This document shows, one piece after another, positions 1 through 7,271 of a stretch of 64,000 nt of DNA. The stretch spans positions 1,869,752 through 1,933,751 of the forward strand of contig NC_005085.1 of assembly GCF_000007705.1 (NCBI RefSeq), in the 5' to 3' direction. The notes below the pieces were generated by a model. That model was not told where the DNA came from. It did not search any database and worked only from the letters and a program-made list of their open reading frames with translations. Every line of letters starts with the position of its first letter. Position 1 is the stretch's first letter. The position numbers and the translations under genes were made by a program. Source of the DNA: Chromobacterium violaceum ATCC 12472. Its GTDB lineage: Bacteria > Pseudomonadota > Gammaproteobacteria > Burkholderiales > Chromobacteriaceae.

Positions 1-3
1 CCG

Positions 4-930
4 ATGACGGGCGACTTGGAGGACGGGGCCTGGGCCAAACAGGCCTTGCAAGCGTATCGGTCGTGGCAGTTCCAGCATCCGGGCGACAAGCTCGACATAG
101 ATTTGAAACCGGCGGAGGAGGAGGACAAAAAGGTCTTCAAGGAGCCGCCGAGGCCGACGACGGATACCGTGGGGGAGCAGTTGCCGCAGCAAGCGCCGCC
201 CAGTCCGGCCAAGCTGGCCCGCGAGGCGCTGGCCAAGCAGCAGGTACAGGCGCAGTACGGCATGAGCCTCCCCATGCTGCAGCTGATCAAGGGGACCGAC
301 GTGGCGGGCTTGTCGGTCGAGCAGCTCAAACAATACAGCCAGCTGTTGCAGACAGGCGGCGCGTTGTCCAAGGACGACGCGGAGTCGCTATTGCCGTTAA
401 CCCAGCGCGGGATGGCCGACCCGATGAACTATTACAAGCGTGATTTGAATTGGCTGGCGGACATGGCGGCGCAGGGGCGTACGCCGCAATTTTCGACGGT
501 CGGCGGCATGGCCGATTTGGCGAATCCGACAGGGAGAATGCGGAACGACCAGCGGGGGCAAAGCGTGCTGGAACGGTTGCAGTCCCTGCACCAGGCCTTG
601 CAGAACGACGACAGGGTGAGGACCGCGCCGACGGATAATCTGCGGCAGGCCGGCGACCAGGCCGCTTTCGACAAATGGGCCCAGGTCGAGAGCAAGGGCG
701 CGCGCAATGCGGAAGGCGTGGAGCCGGAGTTTCGCAGCCTGAGTGACGTGGACGGCATCTTCCGCGTGCTGCAGCGCATGGGCGTGGAGCTGACGCCGAT
801 GGAGGGGGACAGCAGTCCCAGCAAGCGCTTGGAGCAGGCGTGGAAGGATTACCGGTGCTGGCAGGACGGCCACCCGGCCCGGCAGTCGGCGGGCGGAGCG
901 GTCGGACGCGGCATCGACGCCTACGCCTGA
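4..930 (+). CDS. Hypothetical protein, possibly 5'-truncated by the window edge
   Basis: I do not recognise this protein. The first ATG is at position 4 and the frame is open to the window edge, so the true start may lie outside and no ribosome site can be judged. The visible 308 residues are hydrophilic, rich in Gln and Ala, with no signal peptide or membrane segment. A proline-rich linker covers roughly residues 35-70. A short motif near the N-terminus (AYRSWQFQHPG) recurs near the C-terminus (DYRCWQDGHPA), which suggests an internal duplication and perhaps more copies upstream. Such loosely ordered, Gln-rich repeat proteins can be secreted effectors, but nothing here proves it. Confidence 0.6.
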   Translation: MTGDLEDGAWAKQALQAYRSWQFQHPGDKLDIDLKPAEEEDKKVFKEPPRPTTDTVGEQLPQQAPPSPAKLAREALAKQQVQAQYGMSLPMLQLIKGTDVAGLSVEQLKQYSQLLQTGGALSKDDAESLLPLTQRGMADPMNYYKRDLNWLADMAAQGRTPQFSTVGGMADLANPTGRMRNDQRGQSVLERLQSLHQALQNDDRVRTAPTDNLRQAGDQAAFDKWAQVESKGARNAEGVEPEFRSLSDVDGIFRVLQRMGVELTPMEGDSSPSKRLEQAWKDYRCWQDGHPARQSAGGAVGRGIDAYA

Positions 931-957
931 GCGGTGTTTAGGCCAGCGCGCCGCAGT

Positions 958-1095
958 TTAGCCGCAACTGCGGCCTGACTTGATCCGCCAGGCCTCTAGC
1001 TGGCTGGGCGCATAGCCCCAGTGGGCCTTGGACGCCAGCGCGATCCGGTTCATTTGTTCCAGGTCGGCCGCCATGGCGCGGCGTATCGGCGGGGG
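958..1095 (-). pseudogene. Remnant of a GNAT acetyltransferase (N-terminal part only)
   Basis: Read on the minus strand, this stretch encodes PIRRAMAADLEQ followed by MNRIALASKAHWGYAPSQ. That is the first strand and helix typical of a GNAT N-acetyltransferase. The similarity stops after about 35 residues, and the frame ends at a TAA within an inverted repeat (CCGCAGTT...AACTGCGG, 951-973). The acetyl-CoA binding core is missing. This looks like a decayed gene whose 3' part was deleted. The hairpin may now serve as a transcription end for the gene to its left. The fold call rests on the visible motif only. Confidence 0.5.
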
Positions 1096-1138
1096 CGCAT
1101 GTCTCGCATTCCGCTAAAGTGGGGCAGTGACCTCATTG

Positions 1139-1606
1139 TCATCCATCGCCGGCGGCTTTGGCCAGCGCCGCCAGGCAGTCCGTCTGCCAGTCGAATTCCG
1201 GCTGAAAAGACTCCCGCTCCGACACCGCGCCATAGCCGCCTTGTCCGTAAACGGCGGCGTAGGCCGCGTAATCCGCCGCCTGCAGCGCCTGTCCCGCCAG
1301 CGCCTTGGCTACCGCGTAACTGGCCGATACCGCCGCGTGGCCGCAGCCGTCCAGCGAGCGGGAGCCGGGGTGGGCGCCGGCCAGCGCCGCCGCGCGGGCG
1401 GCGAGCGCGGCCAGGCTGCCGCGGTCCAATCCGCTCTCCAGCCAGCGTTCCAGCCCGTCCAGGCAAGCCAGCACTTCCCGATCTTCCAGCTGATGGGCGA
1501 CGCGGCGCGCGCAGGCGAGGCCGAAGCGCAGGCGCAGGGTTTCCCGCTCCGGCGAATCCAGCCGGAGGGCGGCGGCGAGGCGGTCCAGCTTCTCGTTCGT
1601 GGACAT
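1139..1606 (-). CDS. Small helical protein, resembles Imm5-like putative immunity proteins
   Basis: This 155-residue protein is Ala-rich and predicted to be all-helical. It has the pattern FGLACARRVAHQLED...CLDGLERWLE followed by runs of Ala, which recalls the 'putative immunity protein' (Imm5-like) family of polymorphic-toxin systems. That similarity is from memory of the pattern and is weak. Its ATG lies four bases after the stop of the upstream two-HD protein, so the two are almost certainly co-transcribed. No toxin gene is visible next to it. An alternative is an accessory protein of the HD signalling protein. Confidence 0.5.
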   Translation of the reverse strand: MSTNEKLDRLAAALRLDSPERETLRLRFGLACARRVAHQLEDREVLACLDGLERWLESGLDRGSLAALAARAAALAGAHPGSRSLDGCGHAAVSASYAVAKALAGQALQAADYAAYAAVYGQGGYGAVSERESFQPEFDWQTDCLAALAKAAGDG

Positions 1607-1609
1607 GGC

Positions 1610-2977
1610 TCAGGTCAGGCAGATGGCGTCGCTTTCCAGCGCGTCCTCTTCCCTCAGCACGGCTTCCAGCGCTTCGAAGCAGGCCGGGTCCAGCGCGCTG
1701 CCCAGGTTTTTCCGCATGATGTCCAGCGTTTCCGGCACCGGGTTTTCCGGATGGTAGGGGCGGGCGGCGTGGATGGCGTCGAAGATGTCGGCGGTGGTGA
1801 TGACGCGGGTTTCCAGCGCGATCTCGCTGGCCATCAGGCCGCGCGGGTAGCCCTTGCCGTCCAGCCGCTCATGGTGGGCGCCGGCCACCTTGGCCAGTTC
1901 GGCGAACGATTCGATGCGGCCGAGTATGGTTTCGGTGTGGCTGGCGTGAAGTTTCACCGCTTCCCACTCTTCGGGGGTCAACTTGCCCGGCTTGTCCAGG
2001 ATGGTGTTGCTGACGCCCAGCTTGCCCACATCGTGCAGCAAGGCGCCGCGCTTCAGCCAGCGCCGCCGCTGCGGACTCAGGCCCAGCTCCTCGCCGATGC
2101 GGTCGGCGTAGTGGCCGACGCGCTGGCTGTGGCCGGCGGTGAACGGGCTCTTGGAGTCCACCACTTGGCCGAAGCCCTCGGCGATCTCGTCCATATAGTC
2201 CTCGTCCAGCGGCACCGTGCACTGGGCGGGTTCCAGCGCCAGCACCGCGCGCTCTATGTCGTCGGATTCCAGGCGCTGCCAGAACGCCGTGTCGCGGCTG
2301 GCGCCGCGGAAGGCGGCCACCAGTTCCGGGTCGAACCAGCCGCCGCCGCGGCGCACCGCCTCGTCCAGCGCCGCGTGGCGGCCATGGGTGACGTGGAACA
2401 CGTCTATCACCTGGGCCAGCAGCGCGATGCGCGCGTTCAGCGGAATGGCGTCGCGCTGCAGCCCCAGCGGCCGGCCGGAGCCGTCCCAGTGCTCGTCCAG
2501 ATACTGGATGCCGTTGGCCACGTTCTCGTTGAAGCGCAGCTGGCGGGCGATGTCGGCGCCGCGGTGGCAGCGGGTGTTGATCAATTCGTCGGCCATCTCT
2601 TTGCCCCGTCGCAGCACCTGGACCACGGAGGCCGCGCGCTCGCGCCACCCGGCGGCATGGGTGCCGGTGTGGCTGAACACGAAGCCCAGCATTTGCGGCA
2701 GGCTGGCGCCCACCTGCTTGAAGTCCTGCTTGAAGCTGCGGTCGTCGGTGCGGTACAGCTCGCAGATGCGGGCGGCGTTGCTGCTGCAGCCCAGGTCCTT
2801 CAGCAGGATGGCGTAGTAGAGATCCCACAATTCCTGCGGCGCCAGGCCCAGCGCCCGGCCGATGTGCATGCCTATCCAGCAGCTGCGCACGCAATGGCCC
2901 TCGGGCTGGCCTTCGGTGATGTCCAGCGCGTAGCTGAGCGCGCTGATCAGTTGCGACAGTTTCAGGGTGGCGGCCAT
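1610..2977 (-). CDS. HD-GYP domain protein with a degenerate first HD domain
   Basis: This is a probable cyclic-di-GMP phosphodiesterase or related HD phosphohydrolase of 455 residues. The start at 2977 is chosen because GGGAG lies just upstream; a longer frame opens at 3037. The C-terminal half carries the catalytic HD-GYP signature, HDVGKLGVSNTILDKPGKL and later HHERLDGKGYP. The N-terminal half repeats the layout in decayed form: KDLG replaces the HD pair, and EHWDGSGRP replaces HHExxDGxGYP. That first domain is probably sensory or structural. There is no membrane segment, so it should act in the cytoplasm. The small helical protein follows in the same operon. It is divergent from the GNAT gene to its right. 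Confidence 0.85.
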   Translation of the reverse strand: MAATLKLSQLISALSYALDITEGQPEGHCVRSCWIGMHIGRALGLAPQELWDLYYAILLKDLGCSSNAARICELYRTDDRSFKQDFKQVGASLPQMLGFVFSHTGTHAAGWRERAASVVQVLRRGKEMADELINTRCHRGADIARQLRFNENVANGIQYLDEHWDGSGRPLGLQRDAIPLNARIALLAQVIDVFHVTHGRHAALDEAVRRGGGWFDPELVAAFRGASRDTAFWQRLESDDIERAVLALEPAQCTVPLDEDYMDEIAEGFGQVVDSKSPFTAGHSQRVGHYADRIGEELGLSPQRRRWLKRGALLHDVGKLGVSNTILDKPGKLTPEEWEAVKLHASHTETILGRIESFAELAKVAGAHHERLDGKGYPRGLMASEIALETRVITTADIFDAIHAARPYHPENPVPETLDIMRKNLGSALDPACFEALEAVLREEDALESDAICLT

Positions 2978-3167
2978 CGGCGCTCCCTTGCCGTAGGGCG
3001 TGGTGGGGATGTTTTGTTTATGCGTGGCGGGAGGCATTTTCGCAATGACAGTCGTTTTTCAGATAAAAATCAGAACGGATGCGCTGGACAGCGCGGAGCT
3101 GGCGTCTGAAAATGCCATCGACATCTTGCTTGCCATCCGTTCCCGCCATGCCCCTGGAGACCGCGCC

Positions 3168-3680
3168 ATGCTTGCCTCCGTTGTTCTGGATTTTCTGACT
3201 TCCGACGATTTTCCCGCCGTGGCCGAATTGGGCGCGGCCATCTGGCATAAGCACTTCATCGGCATGATCAGCCGAGAGCAGATCGACTACATGGTGTCCA
3301 GCCGCTACACGCCACAGAGGCTGGGCCGCTACCTGGACGCGCCGGACCGCTGGTTCCGCCTGCTGCGGGTGGACGGCAGGCCGGTCGGCTATTGCAGCTA
3401 CGCGCTGACCGGGCAGCCGGGCGAGATGAAGCTGGAGCAGCTGTATCTATTGGAAGAGATGCGCGGCTGGGGGCTGGGCGGCCGCATGATGGACGAGGCG
3501 GAGGCCGCCGCGCGCGCGCTGGGCTGCGCCACGCTGATGCTGACCGTCAACCGCCATAACGCCGGCGCCATCGCCGTGTATCAAAAGCGCGGCTTTGCCG
3601 TGCGGGAAGAGGTGGTGGCCGATATCGGCAATGGCTTCGTGATGGACGATTATATGATGGAGAAACTGCTTTCTCGATAG
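3168..3680 (+). CDS. GNAT family N-acetyltransferase
   Basis: This 170-residue single-domain acetyltransferase has the acetyl-CoA pyrophosphate-binding motif (RGWGLGGRMMDEAE) and the C-terminal NRHNAGAIAVYQKRGF motif of GNAT enzymes. The ATG at 3168 is preferred because GGAGA stands upstream and the fold starts there; an upstream ATG-like frame opens at 3000 but adds a non-homologous leader. The substrate is unknown. The sequence resembles the amine or amino-acid acetyltransferase branch that ends in 'VREEVVADIGNGFVMDDYMMEK'-like tails. It is monocistronic and divergent from the HD-GYP gene. Confidence 0.85.
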   Translation: MLASVVLDFLTSDDFPAVAELGAAIWHKHFIGMISREQIDYMVSSRYTPQRLGRYLDAPDRWFRLLRVDGRPVGYCSYALTGQPGEMKLEQLYLLEEMRGWGLGGRMMDEAEAAARALGCATLMLTVNRHNAGAIAVYQKRGFAVREEVVADIGNGFVMDDYMMEKLLSR

Positions 3681-3819
3681 AGAAGAGTTTGATCAGGAGG
3701 ATTCAGCCGTGTGTGGTTGAATTTTTCAATAGGCAGGGAAGAATATTTGTGATTTGTGCCGAATCATAGAAAGCGCTGGTTTTTTAAGGTTGATATGTGC
3801 GTCTGATTTGGAGTGGGGT

Positions 3820-4176
3820 TTATTTGGTCGTATTGCCTGAGGGTTGAAATTTCTTGCTATGTTCTAGATGCTCTAATAGTTTTAAGCATAAGTATCCATA
3901 TACAACTTCAGGGCCCGTGTCGCTTGCAACATATCGTATATGCGTGATTGAGTAATTTGTTCCCATCCTGCGGTTAGCTTCGGCTGCGCCTTCGATGACT
4001 CTTTGTGTGATGTTTTTTTTATCTAATGGTTTGTGTTTGCAGATGCAGTTTGAGGGAAGCGTTTCGCATACTGGGCTGCCTTGTGTTTCCTGGGTGACTC
4101 GCACCTGTAGTAAGTTGTGTTTGGGGCCTGTAATCATCGAGACGGCTAAGTATTCATCTATGCGAAAGAACTGCAT
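3820..4176 (-). CDS. AT-rich orphan hypothetical protein
   Basis: I do not recognise this 118-residue protein. It has a plausible length and a mixed alpha/beta composition with four cysteines, two of them close together (NCICKHK), and a C-terminal helix. No signal peptide or transmembrane segment is visible. Its base composition and codon use (many AT-ending codons) differ clearly from the GC-rich genes on both sides, and the flanking 3681-3819 and 4177-4274 are equally AT-rich. The block therefore looks horizontally acquired. It could also be a chance frame in a non-coding AT-rich island. Confidence 0.45.
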   Translation of the reverse strand: MQFFRIDEYLAVSMITGPKHNLLQVRVTQETQGSPVCETLPSNCICKHKPLDKKNITQRVIEGAAEANRRMGTNYSITHIRYVASDTGPEVVYGYLCLKLLEHLEHSKKFQPSGNTTK

Positions 4177-4274
4177 TTAATGGTGTCTCGGCAGGTAAGT
4201 GGTTTTTGATGTCCATTAAGGCATTGGCAATGCCGAAAGTCAGTGGCTTTGGCGCAGCGAAAAGCTCAGTTCTG

Positions 4275-5750
4275 TCACGTCCCACAAAACGTCCTGTAGC
4301 CCTCCGCCAGCTCCGCCGCCGCCGGCTGAGCGTAGCGATCCAGCCCGTCGCGCTCGGCGAACGGCTGGTGCAGCGCTTCCAGCAGCTTCAGCGTCGGCCC
4401 CATGTCGCCGCGCTCGCTGGCGGCGTCCAGCGCTTCCTCCACCAGGTGGTTGCGCGGGATGTAGAGCGGGCTTTCGCGGCGCATCGCGGCGGCGATGTCG
4501 GGCGGGCGGCGGGTGCGCGGCACGTGGCGGGCGTGCCATTGCTTGAGCCAGGGCGTCAGCGCGTCCGGAGATGGGAATAACGCAGCCAGCCGTTCGCCCT
4601 TGCCCTCCGCTTCGTCCGCCAGGTAGCGCCAGGCCAGCGTGTGGTCGACGCCGTGGGCGGCCAGCAGCATCAGCCAGTCGTCGGCCAGCGCCTGGTCGTC
4701 GTCGCGCTCGCCTTCCAAGCCCAGCTTGCGGCGGGCCTGCTCCAGCCAGCGGCGCTGGTACAGGTCTTCGAAGCCTTCGACGATTTCGGTCGCGGCCGGC
4801 ACGGCGGCGGCCGGATCGTCGGGGGAGATCAGCGGCAGCAGGGTCTCGGCGAAGCGGGCCAGATTCCACTGGGCGATGGCGGGCTGGTTGCCGTAGGCGT
4901 AGCGGCCCTGGTGGTCTATCGAGCTGAACACGGTGCCGGGGTAGTGGGCGTCCATGAAGGCGCAGGGGCCGTAGTCTATGGTTTCGCCGGACAGCGCCAT
5001 ATTGTCGGTGTTCATCACGCCGTGGATGAAGCCAGCGTGCATCCAGCGGGCGATCAGCGCCGCCTGGCGCTCCGCCACGGCGGCCAGCAGCGCCAGGTGG
5101 CGGCCGTCCCGGCCGGCCAGCTGCGGGTAGTGGCGGGCGATGGTGTAGTCGGCCAGCTTGTTCAGCATCGCGGTTTCGCCGCGGATGGCGAAGTACTGGA
5201 AGGTGCCGACGCGCAGGTGGCTGGCGGCGACGCGGGTCAGCACCGCGCCGGGCAGCGGCCGTTCGCGGTAGACCGGCTCGCCGGTGGTCGTCACCGCCAG
5301 CGCGCGGGTGGTGGGAATGCCCAGCGCCTGCATCGCCTCGCCGACGATCAGCTCCCTCAGCATCGGGCCGACGGCGGCCTTGCCGTCGCCGCGGCGCGAG
5401 AACGGCGTCTGGCCGCTGCCCTTGAGGGCGATGTCGCGGCGCTGGCCGTTGCGGTCCGTCACTTCGCCCAAGAGCAGCGCGCGCCCGTCGCCCAGCGACG
5501 GCGACAGGCCGCCGAACTGGTGGCCGGCATAGGCCTGGGCGATCGGTTGCGCGCCTTCGGGGATGTCCGCGCCGGAGAACAGCCGCGCCAGTTCGCCCTT
5601 GTCGGTCTGGCCGGCGTCCAGGCCCAGCTCATCGGCCAGTTCGGCGTTCCAGTAAAGCAGTTCCGGCGCGGGCGGCGTTTCCGGCCGCACCGGCGCCCAG
5701 GCCTCGGGCAGGTCGCGGGCGTAGCTATGGTCGAAGGCGATGCGGATCAT
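4275..5750 (-). CDS. selO: Protein adenylyltransferase SelO (YdiU family)
   Basis: This pseudokinase-fold enzyme transfers AMP from ATP to Ser, Thr or Tyr residues of proteins and is linked to oxidative-stress responses. At 491 residues it is the usual length for the bacterial family. The signatures YAGHQFGGLSPSLGDGRA, the glycine-rich DIALKGSGQTPFSRRGDG, GIPTTRALAV and GVMNTDNMAL are all present; the Asn and Asp in NTDN and the DYGPCAFMD metal motif are the expected catalytic residues. Eukaryotic relatives carry a C-terminal selenocysteine, which is absent here as is usual in bacteria. It appears monocistronic. Confidence 0.95.
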   Translation of the reverse strand: MIRIAFDHSYARDLPEAWAPVRPETPPAPELLYWNAELADELGLDAGQTDKGELARLFSGADIPEGAQPIAQAYAGHQFGGLSPSLGDGRALLLGEVTDRNGQRRDIALKGSGQTPFSRRGDGKAAVGPMLRELIVGEAMQALGIPTTRALAVTTTGEPVYRERPLPGAVLTRVAASHLRVGTFQYFAIRGETAMLNKLADYTIARHYPQLAGRDGRHLALLAAVAERQAALIARWMHAGFIHGVMNTDNMALSGETIDYGPCAFMDAHYPGTVFSSIDHQGRYAYGNQPAIAQWNLARFAETLLPLISPDDPAAAVPAATEIVEGFEDLYQRRWLEQARRKLGLEGERDDDQALADDWLMLLAAHGVDHTLAWRYLADEAEGKGERLAALFPSPDALTPWLKQWHARHVPRTRRPPDIAAAMRRESPLYIPRNHLVEEALDAASERGDMGPTLKLLEALHQPFAERDGLDRYAQPAAAELAEGYRTFCGT

Positions 5751-5984
5751 GGCTGGCGTGATTTTGGATGAGTTGGCTTGGATGCTAACTGAAAAGTTTT
5801 ACAAGACGTAATGCTGCTCGGTTATGCATCCAGTTCTGGGAGGCATAGGTCAGAACGATTTTCTCTCGTTGGAGCGGGTTTTTCAATTGTCGAATTGACA
5901 TGGTAATGGCATTTAATTTGCGTGCAAAGTGTTAATTTATGTTGCGGACTTAATGTGAATATTGTATACATAAACTATTTGCAT

Positions 5985-7271
5985 ATGAATTTGAATTTTA
6001 CTATCCATTTGAAGAGATTGCTTTTGGCCATCTCTAGTCCGATGTGGTGTGTCTTGCTTTTCTTATCATTCGGAGGGCAATGGGTTCACGCCACAGCAAA
6101 CGATTTTCTGCAGTTGTTACAGCGTGCCTCTTACTCCCACCCCCAAGTTGCCATGGCGCAAAGTCAGCGCGAAGGCGCGGACGGTGAGCGCCAAGCCGCT
6201 CGCTGGCAAAGATATCCCATGCCCAGTTTTCAGAGCGTGACGCCGCAGGACCGTTCCCGTTCTGAGCCAGTCAATCGGTTTTCCCTTGAGCAGCCAATTT
6301 TCGCGGGCGGACGGATTGATGCAGGCATTGATGAGGCAGAAGCGAAATACACTGCGAGCGAAGGCAATCTGGATCAGGTGGCTGTTGATCTGGGCGTGCG
6401 CTTGAGCACTGTCTGGTATGAGTGGCATCGCCAGCGGGAGCGCAAGATGGTGCTGATGGATAGCGTGCAAGCACATCAGCGCCTGCGCGACCAGATTAGC
6501 AGGCGTGTCAAGGAGGGGGTGAGCGCGCAGGCGGATCTGACGCTGGCTGTGGCGCGTTTGTCGCAGGCCGAGGGCGATTTACAGCAAGCCAAATCAGCCG
6601 AACGCAATCTTTATGCACAGCTTGTCCAGTTGGCCGGCGCACAAATCCATTATCTGAGCACATTCCCAGTTCCTTCCGCCGATCAGCGGGTGAGGGAGGC
6701 CCCGTCTGTCGACTGGCGCGAGAAAGCGATTGCGCGAGCCCCTGGTTTGGCAAAGTTGGATGCGGAGGCCGACGCTGCCGCCGCTGAGATCCGAGTGAAG
6801 CGTGGACAGCTGTCTCCTGTTGTGAGTGTCCGTTACGACTACGACGCTTCCGGGTTTAGAAAGGGATCCGGCGTGTTCCTTCAAGTGTCCGCGCAGCCAG
6901 GCGCGGGTTTGTCCGGTCTTTCCGGCGTTAAGGCCTCGGAAGCTTACTACCAAGCTGCCAAGGATGCGCGGCGCAGCGCTGAGCTGGAATTGCGGCAAAT
7001 GCTGGACACCGATTTTTCCGATTATGACTCTGCCTTGGGCCGGATCCAATCCTACGAACAATTACAGATCTCTTCCCGTGAGGTGGCTGCTTCATATGCC
7101 AGGCAGTTTGTCGCCGGGAGGAAAAGCTGGCTTGACGTGCTGAACGCGGTGCGCGAGTCGGTGGCGGCTGACCTTTCCATTATCGATGCGAAAACTCAGC
7201 GATCGCAGGCTTGGTGGCGTCTGCGCCTGCGGGCTTTTGGTCTTGGCGAAATAAGCAAGGAGCCGCAATGA
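5985..7271 (+). CDS. TolC-like outer-membrane channel of a type I secretion system
   Basis: This outer-membrane efflux/secretion protein of the TolC/LapE class has about 428 residues. The ATG at 5985 gives a long Sec signal ending ...GGQWVHA; a GTG at 5922 would add 21 residues and remains possible. After the signal come two rounds of the helix-strand-strand-helix OEP repeat, with SLEQPIFAGGRID typical of the first beta strand. Its last codon overlaps the ATG of the ABC exporter (ATGA), so translation is coupled. The protein should form the exit duct for the adhesin encoded three genes downstream. The 5751-5984 stretch is AT-rich with no gene and holds a perfect TTGACA at 5895, but no well-spaced -10. 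Confidence 0.85.
   Translation: MNLNFTIHLKRLLLAISSPMWCVLLFLSFGGQWVHATANDFLQLLQRASYSHPQVAMAQSQREGADGERQAARWQRYPMPSFQSVTPQDRSRSEPVNRFSLEQPIFAGGRIDAGIDEAEAKYTASEGNLDQVAVDLGVRLSTVWYEWHRQRERKMVLMDSVQAHQRLRDQISRRVKEGVSAQADLTLAVARLSQAEGDLQQAKSAERNLYAQLVQLAGAQIHYLSTFPVPSADQRVREAPSVDWREKAIARAPGLAKLDAEADAAAAEIRVKRGQLSPVVSVRYDYDASGFRKGSGVFLQVSAQPGAGLSGLSGVKASEAYYQAAKDARRSAELELRQMLDTDFSDYDSALGRIQSYEQLQISSREVAASYARQFVAGRKSWLDVLNAVRESVAADLSIIDAKTQRSQAWWRLRLRAFGLGEISKEPQ

Noticed and set aside
1127-3109. Long plus-strand frame opposite the HD-GYP gene
   Set aside because: GC-rich codon bias gives long antisense frames here; the minus strand has the HD-GYP motifs and proper starts.
5895-5923. Perfect -35 TTGACA upstream of the secretion operon
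   Set aside because: The only -10-like TTTAAT is 11 bases away, too close for a sigma-70 promoter; left out as a promoter feature.
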